Shown: positions 21,827-32,470 of the stretch, one piece after another | Layout: each line of letters begins with the position of its first letter | How positions within the stretch are numbered: the first letter of the stretch is position 1 | Assembly: GCF_963966145.1 (NCBI RefSeq) | Contig: NC_091046.1 | Location: 28,830,001-28,894,000 of the forward strand | DNA: 64,000 bases | Reading direction: 5' to 3' | From: Tenebrio molitor | Taxonomy: Eukaryota; Arthropoda; Insecta; Coleoptera; Tenebrionidae | The notes under the pieces: model-generated | What the model was told of the DNA's origin: nothing | What the model saw: only the letters and a program-made list of their open reading frames with translations | Database searches by the model: none | Translations under genes and position numbers: made by a program

Positions 21827-23602
21827 ATGTCAACAGTACTTCTAGAAAAATTAATTTTACAATCATTATTTCACATCTATTTAATCAGTTCATTGCAAAC
21901 AAATAAATTAAATAACGACACGTTGAAAAATTGTATAACACAAATTGTTAATGAAAATTTTCATTTTTCCAGAACCATAATACTAACTGCAAAGCATTTA
22001 GATTTAAATAACGTTAATGATTTTTCTAGCGTAATACGATTAGATTTTGCAGAAATGCATGTCTTGCAATCTATTAAAGAAAAAGTAAATCACGTCATTG
22101 TAGTTTATAATGATGTAAATGAATTAAATGAAACTGTGTCTTTGTTAAAAAACTCTTATTGTTTCAACTCAAGAGCTAAATATCTGGTAATAGCAACAAC
22201 TTTCGAAGATATAATTCTGATTTCCAATATTTTGTGGAATTATCGGTTATATAAATCTGTAATTCTTTGGGAGGATAATGAAAAGATTAATATTTTTGAG
22301 GTGGATTTGAAAAAATCCAACTGTGGAAAGAACATTAATTTTCTCAGAGTGGGATATTTTTATAACAACGAATTGAAAGTGATCCATAAGTTATTTGATC
22401 CAGACATGAAAAATCAGTTTTACAACTGTACTTTGAAGGTAATATATTCCCATATCTATCCATGGATAAATAATAACTCATCTGGAGTTTTCGTGGAAGT
22501 CTTGAATACATTTGCGGAAATAAATGGATTTAATTTGGTTTATATGCCTGAAAATCCCATTTATGGGGAAGAATTGCAGAACAGTTATTCCTTTGAATCT
22601 GTCAGAAATGACTTGGAAAGTGGATATGCTGACATATATCTTGGTTTGGGTAACAATTTGCAAAATGTTATTATGGAAACTACAACAACTGTTTACGATG
22701 ACAATTTATACTGGGTGGTTCCAAAAGCTTCAAGGATGGCATACTGGAAAGCTATGATTAAATATTTTCCTATTCATTTTTGGGCATCTATATTGGTCTT
22801 TTTTGTAATTATTTGTACGATATTTTGTTTTATTGCGTACAAAATTCATGATGAAAACAAATTCAAAGATATAATAGGAAATGTCTTGTACATGTTTTCA
22901 ATCGCTATTAATTTTCCTATTTCAAAAATGCCAGTTAACAAAACTCTAAGAATATTGGTCACAATTTATTGCTGGATTTCATTATTAACATGCGTAGTAC
23001 TGCAAGCTAGACTGTACGACATATTCAGTAATCCTGTATACGAAAATGATATTACAGATTTGGACAAACTTCTCGATTCCAGGTTACCGCTAAAATTTTC
23101 TGACGGTCTGGCGATCTTATTCTTGTTTACTGGACCTCAAAATCAACGTGTTTTCGACACATACATAGGCACCAATTTAACACTTATGGAAAGCTTGGAT
23201 CAGTTAATCATTAGCAAAGATTTTGCAACCATAATCGACACTGGTGTTTTGGTAATGCGTCCGAATATTCGAAATGTTGTAAATATTTTTGATATTGCTT
23301 ATTTTCAAACTTGTATTTACATGAAAAAGAATCACGAACTCTTTGAGATTCTCAATGAAGCTGTAAAGAAGATTGTGGAAACTGGTTTCGTTAACAAATT
23401 TGTCTCTGATGTGCGCTGGCAATGTTTTTTAAGAGACAGATCGAATAATGAAGATAATGGATTTTTTGAACTTTCACTAAGTCACATTCAAGGTGCTTTT
23501 ATGGTATTGTTGTACGGACAGATCTCAGCAAGTGTGATTTGCATTTTTGAATTAATTTATGCATCGTTAAAGACAAAATTCACTAAATGTCTTTTATGTT
23601 AG
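21827..23602 (+). CDS. Divergent ionotropic receptor (chemosensory)
   Basis: 591 codons in a single open frame; I see no introns. It is a ligand-gated cation channel of the insect IR family, related to ionotropic glutamate receptors and expected in the plasma membrane of sensory neurons. Residues 1-25 are hydrophobic and likely a signal peptide. A ligand-binding S1 half (roughly 200-300) is followed by a membrane span at about 317-338 (FWASILVFFVIICTIFCFIA) and a pore loop at about 350-366. A second span is at about 372-394, then an S2 half, then a last span at about 557-582 (MVLLYGQISASVICIFELIY). The short amino-terminal region and weak conservation fit the fast-evolving divergent IR group rather than the antennal co-receptors. 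The ATG follows CAACA and is the first in frame. No full mate gene lies nearby. I cannot assign an IR number. Confidence 0.88.
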   Translation: MSTVLLEKLILQSLFHIYLISSLQTNKLNNDTLKNCITQIVNENFHFSRTIILTAKHLDLNNVNDFSSVIRLDFAEMHVLQSIKEKVNHVIVVYNDVNELNETVSLLKNSYCFNSRAKYLVIATTFEDIILISNILWNYRLYKSVILWEDNEKINIFEVDLKKSNCGKNINFLRVGYFYNNELKVIHKLFDPDMKNQFYNCTLKVIYSHIYPWINNNSSGVFVEVLNTFAEINGFNLVYMPENPIYGEELQNSYSFESVRNDLESGYADIYLGLGNNLQNVIMETTTTVYDDNLYWVVPKASRMAYWKAMIKYFPIHFWASILVFFVIICTIFCFIAYKIHDENKFKDIIGNVLYMFSIAINFPISKMPVNKTLRILVTIYCWISLLTCVVLQARLYDIFSNPVYENDITDLDKLLDSRLPLKFSDGLAILFLFTGPQNQRVFDTYIGTNLTLMESLDQLIISKDFATIIDTGVLVMRPNIRNVVNIFDIAYFQTCIYMKKNHELFEILNEAVKKIVETGFVNKFVSDVRWQCFLRDRSNNEDNGFFELSLSHIQGAFMVLLYGQISASVICIFELIYASLKTKFTKCLLC

Positions 23603-23770
23603 ATGATGTATACCTAATGCTAATTTAGAAAGAACCAGAGAGACGTTAAGGCATTACTTTTGCACCGTGAGAAAAAGTAACACAGTAATACCTATATCTA
23701 CCTATTTAATCTGTATCCAAGCATTAATAAAATAATAACACTTCATATGTGTATTATCAAACAAACTATA

Positions 23771-23969
23771 CTTCGTCCAGGGAGAGATTGGGAGATTTTA
23801 AATTTTATTAAATTAAGGCAACAATATAAAATGCAATAGAATACATTAATTAGAGCATAATTTCAGCGCAAAAAATGTTACTGCTTGAAGGTAAATAAAT
23901 AAATAATTTACGCTAGGTAGTACGTACTTACCTACTTTCTCTGGTCAACCAATCTCTCGCTGGACAAAC
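23771..23969. mobile_element. MITE, copy A, about 199 bp
   Basis: The ends GTCCAGGGAGAGATTGG and CCAATCTCTCGCTGGAC are inverted. An opposite-orientation copy lies at 31379-31587. The middle of both contains GCAGTAACATTTTT or its complement and the ATTAATTAGAGCATAATTTC block. No coding. Confidence 0.8.
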
Positions 23970-23981
23970 TATATCAATGAT

Positions 23982-25155
23982 CAGTGGCGGCTCGTGACTC
24001 GTTGACGAGGGAGGGCTCTGTCACATGTACAGTTACGGCTACGGAATTTCGTTACTTTACTGTCAATTCGAAAAAACTTGTGTAGCCTAAACTTTATTGT
24101 CACTATGACTGACATTCAAAGTTTTTGTGACAGATATTCTGTCACGCACAATAAAAATCAAAATGCCACATGACATCCATGACATGACATGGATGTCAAA
24201 AATTCAAATGTGGGGTGTGTATATAAAACCTGTGTTACAGCTAATGTCAGTTGAATAACAACGACTGACGAAATTCCGTGGCCGTGACTGTACATATTCA
24301 GGGTGTTTCCTAAAAAACGCCACAAACCGTAGCTTCCGTTATTTATTGTCCGATTTTAATAATTAAAAAAAAACAATACAATGGTTATAAAAACACTACA
24401 AAACGTCTTAATATTTTATTTTTTTCAACATTAATTGTTATGTCAATTAAGTGTCACTTTGTTTTTTTTAAATAGAAACATATATTTATTTATTTTTATT
24501 CTGGTAGAGAATTTTTTTCTGACTTCAACGATGTCCAACACGTTGATTTTTGTCCAATAAAAATTCAAGAAAATAAACAACATTTTTATTACGTTACAAT
24601 GTTTATGCAGCTTTGTTTTTGTATTGCTTCTGTTCATAAACAATATTTAAATTCGTCACTGGTCGACCGCTATTTTTTAGATAAATTCAACCAAACTTCA
24701 GTTTTTTTAAATCACACTTTCATTTTGTGAACGTTAAAAGAGTGTACATACTGACAACATGCCTCAAAATCTCGTTTGCAACGAGCCTATGAACGTTGGG
24801 CGCCGACTTTGCTTGCCACAAACGGCCTCATGAAACGTGACGTTGTCATGACAATGCAACTCGACGCTGCATTCCATTGATACAGGATACGCGATCGAGA
24901 GCTCCAGAGCTGGCCGCCCTCCCCAAAGAGGAGAATGAATAATATGAAATTTACCGCGGACCGTCCACGGACAGAGTTAGGTTGCTATTTACCACCTTTG
25001 CATACGACACATTGATATTATTGACATGAAATAAATAAATTAATCAGTCTTTAATAAAAAAAATTAACACATTTAAAAGAATATATTTTCCTTATTTCCT
25101 TTATAAATTTCTGGGAGGGCGCCGCCCCAGAGCCCCCCCTCACGAGCCGCCACTG
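23982..25155. mobile_element. Nonautonomous hAT element, 1174 bp
   Basis: Inverted ends CAGTGGCGGCTCGTGA are flanked by a perfect 8-bp duplication TCAATGAT at 23974-23981 and 25156-25163, diagnostic of hAT-type insertion. No transposase remains; minus-strand frames inside are short. About 24298-24420 begins CAGGGTGTTTCCTAAAAAAC and looks like half of another MITE captured inside. Confidence 0.9.
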
Positions 25156-26144
25156 TCAATGATTCTGTTTCTGAAATGTCTAAATAGGTGTAACGCATGA
25201 TTAGCTCTACCGATATACATGTGGCCGGCTCATTCTTTAATTTGAGAACGGTCGAGAGTGGGACTGAGACAAGAAGTCAAAATTCGATCGGAGTGGTTCC
25301 GGTATCCTGGTGGACGAGTTGCTGAAAAGTCTACCCGAAAATAGAAAGACTGGGTTCTTTTCTGAACCTTCCACCACCCGGCGGCACGGCAATTTTGCCG
25401 GAGTACATACACTATTACGGATATTACTATCAGGTAATAGTGCAGTGCTAATCAACATAATTACCGGCGTCTCGCCTCCACATTTTGACTTTGTTGTGTT
25501 TTATTATGTTCTGTGTCAATGTTAAGGAACTTCCTGACGATGTGACATGAGTATAATAATATACCTTTTTGAATTTCAACTACCAATGTGTTACCTAAAT
25601 CCTAAATTTTTAAATTTTTAAAAAGAGATTGCGGTACTATTCCCGTTGCTGAAATTATAAGTGGTAAAATCGAAATTTTTTCTAAACACAAAAGATTTCT
25701 CATAGCAACGGAGAGTTCTAAATATTTATTAATTTTTGTGTTATATGTCTGTCTTATATTATGTGAATGTGGAACAGCTATATCTAAAAGATATGCTTGC
25801 TTTTGTTGTTCATTTAAAATAATAATGTCTGTTCGATCAAAATATTTTGTAATTTGTAATTATCATTTTCCAAACAATTTGCTGGTGTATAACTATAATG
25901 TGGTTGTGTATTCTTTAATAAATTTTATTGCTTCCAACTGTCATAAATTCTCATTTTTCTCCTTTGTAAACTGACTCCTAATTGCTCTAAAGTAAAAAAT
26001 AGCAGATAACCAACCGTTGCCCTAGACAACACATTCAAAGTGATATTTCTTGAAAAATTTGTCAAAACTGTGAAAAGCAAATACGAAATAATTTTTAATA
26101 GATTTGGAAGCTTTAAGGACATCGTTCCAAACAATAAAGTTTTG

Positions 26145-26278
26145 TATGCAACTCGTTTCTGTGCAAATTGGGCTTTTCTAATTGCCCTCGAGGCCTTAAA
26201 ATCCTCGCTGCGCTCGTATTTCAATCTGGCCCCTCGGGCAATTAGAAAAACCCAATTTACACAGAACTTCGTTGCATA
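26145..26278. repeat. Hairpin with CTCGCTGCGCTCG loop (a)
   Basis: Arms of about 42 bp: left TATGCAACTCGTTTCTGTGC running into GGGCTTTTCTAATTGCC, right GGCAATTAGAAAAACCC running into GAACTTCGTTGCATA. The 50-bp loop holds CTCGCTGCGCTCG. A 146-codon minus-strand frame across it (25925-26365) is an artefact of the palindrome. Confidence 0.85.
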
Positions 26279-26289
26279 AATAACTAACG

Positions 26290-26459
26290 GGTGTTTTTTT
26301 AAATTTGGCGTCGAAGTAGGCGTTGAAGTGTCGATTGTGAACGCACTAGACAGGTTACGGATCACGGATCAGCTGTTTAAATCTTACGCTTTTACATGAG
26401 TGGTGCGATCTCAATCGACTTTCCAACGCCTACTTCGACGCCAAATTTAAAAAAACACC
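26290..26459. mobile_element. MITE, 170 bp
   Basis: The ends are inverted over about 37 bp: GGGTGTTTTTTTAAATTTGG then CGTCGAAGTAGGCGTTG, mirrored at the right. It is part of the insertion that splits the RLE fragment. The target duplication is unclear. Confidence 0.8.
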
Positions 26460-26689
26460 CTTTATAACAGCTAAATTCATGTGTATAATTTTAGCGAATA
26501 TATCATGACGTTTCTTATATTCACTTTGAGCCAAAACGGTGCAAGAAGAAATGATGTGTTCAATTGTTTCCCCTTCAGATTAATTTAAAGAACAGAGGCA
26601 TGAACCTGTTTTGTTCCCAGAAATTTACGTAGTAAGCCCTAATGTTGTTGGATTTCCAACATCTGTGTTCCACTGTTTGCTCCGTTCGA

Positions 26690-27015
26690 GCCGCCTACAC
26701 CACTAATCGCGGTCACGAATTTCCGAGAGATGTTTTGCAATTTATTTTTGAAAATGGTTACACTGTTTGATTGGACTATGTTGTTGCTTAAGCTGTTTCA
26801 TGACAGAAAGACACAATTGGGTAAAAAATGTTTTCTGCATTTGGTTTTATATTGCAATTGAAAGCCTTAAATAAAAGATAAATAATTGTATTAGCCCTTT
26901 TTATAATTTTGCAGATGTGGGGGACCATGACACATCACTTGTGATTGCAAAACCTAGATCCTTGACTTCTTTCACTGAATGTACTTCGTGTGACTCTATT
27001 TTATAAGAAAGAAAA
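26690..27015 (-). pseudogene. Non-LTR reverse transcriptase relic, C-terminal part
   Basis: The minus strand reads NPFLSYKIESHEVHSVKEVK, then DLGFAITSDVSW and, across a frame break, ANTIIYLLFKAFNCNIKP. This is the thumb region after the palm of CR1/jockey-like reverse transcriptases (KDLGV..D..L.. motif). It continues the relic at 28690-29010 once the intervening block is set aside. Confidence 0.75.
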
Positions 27016-27579
27016 GGGTTTTTTCTCCAACCGTCTTAAAAGTTGTCACTTTTAATACCGTTTTTGGTCACTAAAGTTGATGTTTTCGTAACTGTAGAAA
27101 AAAGTTACGTGTTACTAAGGCAACACTTTTACCTCCTAGTATTAAAAGTACTTTTTTATACAACTGACATTAAAAGTAACGTTTTTAATGGAAGCTAATT
27201 TGATTAGAAATTGCTCTTTATAACTTACCGTGTTAAAAGTATTTTTAACACTAGTAAAAAAAAATTTTTTTAACACTTTAGTTATTTTTTTATTTATTTA
27301 TAAATGTTAAAGTGGCTCTATTTGCCGCTTTTTCAATATCTGCGGGAAATCTGTCGTCGATATCGGCATCGTTAACGTCGTTTTCTTTGCATTCCATGTT
27401 TACGAATGCAATAATGTTGAATTGAAAGTGTTTTACAAAACGTAATGAAAACTTTTTTGACGTTTCTAATAAACAAATGTCAATACAAGACTAGCTACCT
27501 GATTTTTGCCGCAGAAATTAAAATAAACATCAAAAATACGACTGCGTTTTTTAATGCAATGCAAACCAGTTGTATAAAA

Positions 27580-27718
27580 AATAGATGTATGATGGACGTG
27601 TTAAAAGTGATTTTATTTTGTTCGTGGGGTTGGTCAACTCGCTGCGCTCGTTTCCCAATCTACCCCACTTACAAAATAAAATCTCACTTTTAACACTTAC
27701 ATCATAAATAACTATTTT
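27580..27718. repeat. Hairpin with CTCGCTGCGCTCG loop (b)
   Basis: Arms of about 55-60 bp: ATGTATGATGGACGTGTTAA, AAGTGATTTTATTTTG and GTGGGGTTGG, mirrored by CCAATCTACCCCAC, AAAATAAAATCTCACTTTTA and CATCATAAATA. The short loop is exactly the CTCGCTGCGCTCG motif with a few bases. Confidence 0.85.
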
Positions 27719-27721
27719 ACC

Positions 27722-27825
27722 GAGCGATCATTTAAAAAATAAATCGAGTTTGCTTTGGAGCCTATGCTATAGCATGGGTTGCCATAGGTAACACGCCGAC
27801 TCGATTTATTTTTTAATTGATCGCA
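27722..27825. repeat. Hairpin, 104 bp, with an inner palindrome
   Basis: Arms GAGCGATCATTTAAAAAATA + AATCGAGT and ACTCGATT + TATTTTTTAATTGATCGC are inverted. The loop contains its own palindrome CCTATGCTATAGCATGGG. Directly adjacent to hairpin (b). Confidence 0.8.
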
Positions 27826-28062
27826 CCGTATTAATACTAGACTTAAAAATTATAAAATGAACTAACTAAAATTACTAGTTTTTAATATGTATTAATATTA
27901 AAAGTACAGTTCGAACAACTTTGGAAAAAATTAATCAAACTCGATTTGTCAACAGCATGAAGATTTTCACTGGTATTGTTAATCTCATCGTGGTACTTGG
28001 CTCTTGGATCATTTCTGGAGCAATCAGTTCTTTTGTACTGTTACTGGTAGGTACTAGGTTCA

Positions 28063-28335
28063 AGCTGACTTAACATCTTCAATGTCATCAATTTTCAAAT
28101 GAACCAATTCGTCGCAACGACAGGCACCCGCAACTCCTAACATTAAAACAAGCTATAATTATCATTTCTTAAGTTTAGAGACATACCTTCCTCATTAAGT
28201 ATTTATTGTCCGGAGCAAAATTCAAGAATCGGTCGACCTGTTCTTTTGTTAGAACCCTTGATTTCTTCGGTGTATAACCATCATTCTGCCTTTTTAAAAA
28301 TGCACGTAATTTTGACACTTTTGTTCAGCGTAAAT
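28063..28335 (-). pseudogene. Crypton-like tyrosine recombinase fragment 1
   Basis: The minus strand gives FLKRQNDGYTPKKSRVLTKE, then QVDRFLNFAPDNKYLMRK. After about 50 bp that are either a small GT-AG intron or a decayed stretch comes GVAGACRCDELVHLKIDDIE. The Arg in GACRCDEL matches the first catalytic Arg of tyrosine recombinases in Crypton-type and related animal proteins. The rest of the catalytic domain is missing. Fragment 2 at 33330-33425 matches its first part. Confidence 0.6.
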
Positions 28336-28510
28336 TTTTTCTTGCTTGCAACAGTTTGACCTTGATTTGAAAAAACAACTAAACACGTAAACAAAACAAA
28401 AGCCAAAATTGTCTCTTTGGTTACACGAATATTTCAATAAAACGCTGGCTTTATTTAAATATGTCTATGAGCAAGCTATGAGTGATACGGGTCCTTTACT
28501 TGGTTGGAGA

Positions 28511-28666
28511 AAAAATAGTATGTGTTATTCGGATTAAAAGTGACTTTTTTTGACTTGCAATTGTTTCAATGGCTCGGCTACGCTTCGCTTCGCCTCGCTA
28601 TGCAAACAAATTGCTCGTCAAAAAAAGTAACACTTTTAATCCTTATAACACAATATACTATTTTTG
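28511..28666. repeat. Hairpin with CTCG-rich loop (c)
   Basis: Arms of about 56 bp: AAAAATAGTATGTGTTATTC, GGATTAAAAGTGAC and TTGCAATTGTTT, mirrored by AAACAAATTGC, GTAACACTTTTAATCC and AATATACTATTTTTG. The loop is GGCTCGGCTACGCTTCGC plus CTCGC. GTTATTCGGA in the left arm is shared with the hairpin at 20869-20991. Confidence 0.85.
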
Positions 28667-28689
28667 CCCATGCGCAAAACGGAGCATTT

Positions 28690-29010
28690 ATTAATATTCA
28701 TTGGTCTTAGCTATTTTTTGGACCAATCAGACAAGGTGTCGATGTCCTTTTGTAAAATCAAAGAAGACTCGCCCGAAACCGTTCCCTGGGGTACACCAGA
28801 CACAACTGGACATTTGCCAGAATAAACATTACCTACTTTAACTTTGAAAGACCTGTTAGATAAGAAGGCTTCAATCCAGGCAAGTAACATTCCCTTATCC
28901 CGTTATGTTCTAATTTGTGAATGAGTCCGCGCTGTGGAACTCGATCAAATGCCTTTTCGAAATCAAAGTATACAATATCCAGAGATTGACACTTATCTAA
29001 GCAAGATGTC
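28690..29010 (-). pseudogene. Non-LTR reverse transcriptase relic, palm part
   Basis: The minus strand reads DKCQSLDIVYFDFEKAFDRV, PQRGLIHKLEHNGIR, then with a frame slip SFKVKVGNVYSGKCPVVSGV plus PQGTVSG, and DIDTLSDWSKK with one stop before LRPMNINKCSV. These are the FDxxKAFD, SGVPQGS-type and thumb motifs of CR1/jockey-like elements. The catalytic FADD segment that should follow PQGTVSG is deleted, so it is inactive. Confidence 0.82.
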
Positions 29011-29017
29011 CAATATA

Positions 29018-30918
29018 CAGGGAATGGCAGGACTGACGCCCCACAGAAGACTGGCAAATTCGTGGGATTACGCTGAAACGTAAATTAAAAACTATATTTT
29101 TTTTACTCTCAAAATAAGCGAGAAAAGACATTGCGAAATTGACCAATCAGACGAGAATACAATCGAGGACTTAATTGGTCGCTACGCAATCGAATATTAT
29201 CGAACCGCGCGAAACTTTTTATAATCAAATGGTCCACTGCTTTTTTTGACAGATGTTTGTGTCATCTTGACAATTTAAACATTTTAATTTTTTTTTAATT
29301 GTTTTTTCAAGATCTGAAATCGTGTTGCAAAACTCTGCCGAAATGTATTCAGCTGCCGATTATGTTGAGATGTTGATTATCTTTGGAGAATGCGGACGGA
29401 ACACTAGGAAGGCAGCAAGAATTTTCTCTGATCGTTTTCCTGACCGACCTTCTCCTGATCACAAAACAATTTTGAGAGTACATACTTGCTAGGGCTCAAG
29501 AAACAGGGAAAGTTTTGCCGAATCGAAATGAAATTGGCGGAGGTGCACGAACCGCACGGACCTTGGCTAATGAAGAGGCAATACTGAATATCGTTGAAGA
29601 AGATGGAACTAGGAGTATAAGAGAAATTGCCCAAGAGGTAGATATCTCCAGCAGATCGGTACATCGCGTTTTGAATGAGAACATACTTCATCCTTTCCAC
29701 TATACTCGGGTGCAACATCTCGAACCAGAAGATTACCCTGCTCGAAGAAATGTTTGTGTTTGGTTGCGTAATAAAGCGGCAGAAGATGAAAATTTTATTT
29801 CACGGATCTTGTTTTCGGACGAATCAAGTTTTGGTCGGCAGGGATGTTTCAACCATCGAAATTTGCATGTCTGGTCGTACGATAATCCAAGGACTACTTA
29901 TCCGCGTGCATTTCAGCGTCGATTTTCCGTAAATTTGTAGTCAGGACTAGTGGAAGATTCAGTGGTAAGTCAAGATTGAAAAAATAAAGAAAGCGTGTTT
30001 AGGTATTCTTTATTTTCAGATCGGACCTTTTGAATTCCCTATGCGTTTAACAGGAGCTGTGTACGTAAACTTTTTAAACATGGAACTGGCTCATTTACTT
30101 GAAAATATTCCATTGATTTTTCTCGTAAATCAGTGGTTCAAACATGACGGGGCACCACCCCATTTCAGTCGCAATGTGCAAGGTATTTTGAATCGAATGT
30201 ATCCTAATCCTTGGATCGGACGAGGTGGTCCACGCCACTGGCCTGCATGATCTCCGGATCTCAATCCTCTGGATTTTTTCTTATGGGGGGTACGTGAAAA
30301 ACGTTGTTTACAACCGACCCATTCATAACGAGGAGGATCTTCGAAACAGATTACAAAAAGCTTTTGCAACAATTACACCTGAAATGGTCAGAGCCTCTAA
30401 ATTAAACTTACTACGGCGTGCACAACTGTGTCTCCAAATGAATGGTGGACATTTTGAGCATCTCCTTTAATTCTTCTTTCTTTGAGTTTTGTTTGTGTTT
30501 CGTTTTGTTATTATTTGCTTTCGTTCTATTAAACTCGCTTCTTTTTAGAACCACCATTTGTTGTTTGCTTTACGACTTCCGCCCAATAATAAATTTGTAT
30601 TAATAGTTGCGGGCTATACGATGACAACTTTTATTAAATTTATTGACATTATTCTTAACCTACATTTTTTTGACAGTGCAATAATGTGCTAAATTTGACA
30701 ATAAAATACAGTCGACCAGATATTTTGAGTAGAATGATAATATTTTTGGAAACCAAGCAACGCCCTCATTCATTCTGTTCTCCCCTAGTTTTTCCGAGCT
30801 TGACTAACGGGATTGGTGGATTTGATATGCTTCTAAGTCGATTAAAAAAGCAGATAAGAATGTTATTGCTGTCGGCACAAGTCATTTTCCTCTGGGGCGT
30901 GAGTTGTGCCACACCCTG
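29018..30918 (+). mobile_element. Mariner-type transposon, about 1.9 kb, DD41D pattern
   Basis: Inverted ends CAGGGAATGGCA... and the complement of CAGGGTGTGGCACAACTCAC share ACGCCCCA a little further in, and TA flanks both sides (29016-29017, 30919-30920). It sits inside the reverse transcriptase relic, whose halves rejoin across it. The transposase gene is on the plus strand. Confidence 0.85.
29343..30470 (+). pseudogene. DD41D-type mariner transposase, decayed
   Basis: Starts MYSAADYVEMLIIFGECGRN (helix-turn-helix region) and shifts frame near 29488. It goes on with SIREIAQEVDISSRSVHRVL, the first Asp in ILFSDESSF, the second in WFKHDGAPPHFS and the third in SPDLNPLDFFLWG, and ends MNGGHFEHLL. 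I count 41 residues between the second and third Asp, the pattern of the rosa-like DD41D group. One TGG-to-TAG type stop sits near 29938 and another near 30248. Between the first and second Asp, a 55-bp GT-AG segment (29965-30019) interrupts the frame and its removal rejoins it. A copy-and-paste enzyme it is not: the family cuts and pastes at TA. Confidence 0.82.
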
Positions 30919-30924
30919 TATACG

Positions 30925-32470
30925 AGTAGTCCATGGAGTGCAACATACTCTGATCATTTAGGTAGAAATCCGTGTTGGTTTTTATGAACTAATTCGTGTT
31001 GGCTTAAGAACGATATGATTTTACTTGAAATTATTTTTTCCATGAGCTTGCATGAGACCGATGTAAGACTAATCTCCCTTCTTGAAGATAGGTCTGACAA
31101 TTGCCTTTAACCATGAATCTGGTAATACTGAAGACTGGAAAGAGGAAGACATTATAAAAGATAGCGGTTCATGAAGTTCTTAGGTCAAGCTTTCAATACC
31201 TTAAGCGGATATTATCAGGCCCGGGAGAACTAGTTTCAGAGAGTTTGGAAAGTAAGGACAGAACTGCATCTTAACTAAATTCAATGTTCTCAAGAGAGTG
31301 GTACTTTATTTCCTATATTTGGTGGTAGAGGACCTACTTGTTCCGTAACGAAAACACTACCAAAATAATCTGCTAAAGTTTGTCCAGTGCGAGAGATTGG
31401 TTGACATAAAAACCACTAAATTTTACGTAGAGGAAGTAGTTAGTACCTAACGCAAATTTGAAATATATCCTTCAAGCAGTAACATTTTTGCCCTGAAATT
31501 ATGCTCTAATTAATGTATTCTAGTGCATTTTGTAGTGTTGGGTGAATTTAATACAATTTAAAATCTCCCAATCTCTAGCTGGACAAAGTATAGTATAGTA
31601 TGTTTGCTGACTAAAGATCACTCTCTGCAAGTATATTATTGTTATTTCTGACCAGGGAGACAGCTACTTTCAATGTGAGCTTACGTCGGACATACCTGTA
31701 CACTGCTTTGGTACCCCTGGTTAAAAGTTGTGTCTCATATTTTTGCCTGGCCTTTCTTAGATTGTTCTTCAAATTGTTTGAGAATTCCCGATGTTGTTCG
31801 TAATCCTCAACAAGTCTAGATTTTTTATATTTTTGCCAGAGACGTTTCCATGGTTTGCTCGAATTATATTTAACGCGATACTGAACAGTGTTGTTTTATG
31901 AGATTCTTAAGAGTGTTGTCAAAAATTTTCCAAACTGAAGAACAGTCATGGGCAGAACACATTTGAGTCCAGTGACATGGGCTAGGTCCAATTTTAAATT
32001 TTCAAATTGAAGTTTGGTGTAAACTTTATTTACATATTTATCGGATTCAGCAAGAAGAAATTGTAGTGACGTCTCTGAGATACAATGATCCGAAATATCA
32101 ATAGGAGAACAGTAGTCAATGCTTGTTATAAGGTTGACATCATTTGTTAGGAATATTAAATCTATGAGACTTGGATTTTGTCCGGTTCTGAAACGCGTCG
32201 GTGTAGTTACAAGTTGCATTAGATTATTGAAGTAGAGTAGAGTATTGAAGTAGAGTCTCGGCGAATAAGGTACTTGAATTATTACCTTCAGCGTGGCGAG
32301 TAATTGGCCAAGTAATATTTGGGAAGTTGAAATCTCCGAAAATCAGTAAATGTATAGGTACATCTCTCTATATTTTCGTCCATCGATTGCCTCAAATTTT
32401 TAAAGGTTTTCTTGGGTTCTCGAAAAGTTTTTGTTGCTTGTACATATTGGTATCCCGTCGAAGAATAGTT
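30925..32470 (-). pseudogene. Non-LTR retrotransposon relic, endonuclease and RT N-terminal part
   Basis: From high to low coordinates the minus strand gives the APE-type endonuclease (LIFGDFNFPNITW, then TPTRFRTGQNPSLIDLIFLT near 32190) and a linker near 31640-31760 (ARQKYETQLL). RT lead-in segments follow (LADYFGSVF, LSETSSPGPDNI) and motifs near 31000-31130 (SCKLMEKIIS in pieces). Frames and stops are broken throughout. With 28690-29010 and 26690-27015 it forms one CR1/jockey-like element, split by the mariner element, MITE copy B and the 27.0-28.7 kb block. Confidence 0.8.
31379..31587. mobile_element. MITE, copy B, about 209 bp
   Basis: Reverse-orientation copy of 23771-23969, with ends GTCCAGTGCGAGAGATTGG and CCAATCTCTAGCTGGAC. 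It interrupts the retrotransposon relic between its linker and RT lead-in. Confidence 0.8.

Larger units (their letters stand above)
25370..26590 (-). pseudogene. RLE-type non-LTR retrotransposon 3' end, copy 1
   Basis: This is the inverted counterpart of 41760-42510. From 25370 to 25924 it carries the 3' untranslated end, with a GC-rich stem (GCCGTGCCGCCGGG in the plus-strand copies), and the last part of the reading frame. The match resumes at about 26460-26590 after an insertion of some 535 bp. Several stops. See the better-preserved copy for the domain reasoning. Confidence 0.75.
27016..28689. mobile_element. Inserted block: palindromes, TTAAAAGT motifs, recombinase fragment
   Basis: The flanking reverse transcriptase reads ...MNINKCSVLRMGKNS on one side and NPFLSYK... 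on the other, so about 1.67 kb was added here. It holds three long hairpins and a Crypton-like recombinase fragment. TTAAAAGT or its complement occurs near 27036, 27048, 27142, 27170, 27232, 27602, 27683, 27898, 28538 and 28633. Whether it is one element or several is unknown. Confidence 0.55.

Noticed and set aside
24443..24643. Transposase remnant inside the hAT element
   Set aside because: The lysine/asparagine-rich frame has no hAT motif and fits AT-rich chance.
25925..26365. 146-codon minus-strand protein
   Set aside because: The frame runs through a hairpin and half of a MITE; its length comes from the palindrome.
29404..29718. 104-codon minus-strand frame
   Set aside because: It is antisense to conserved mariner transposase coding.
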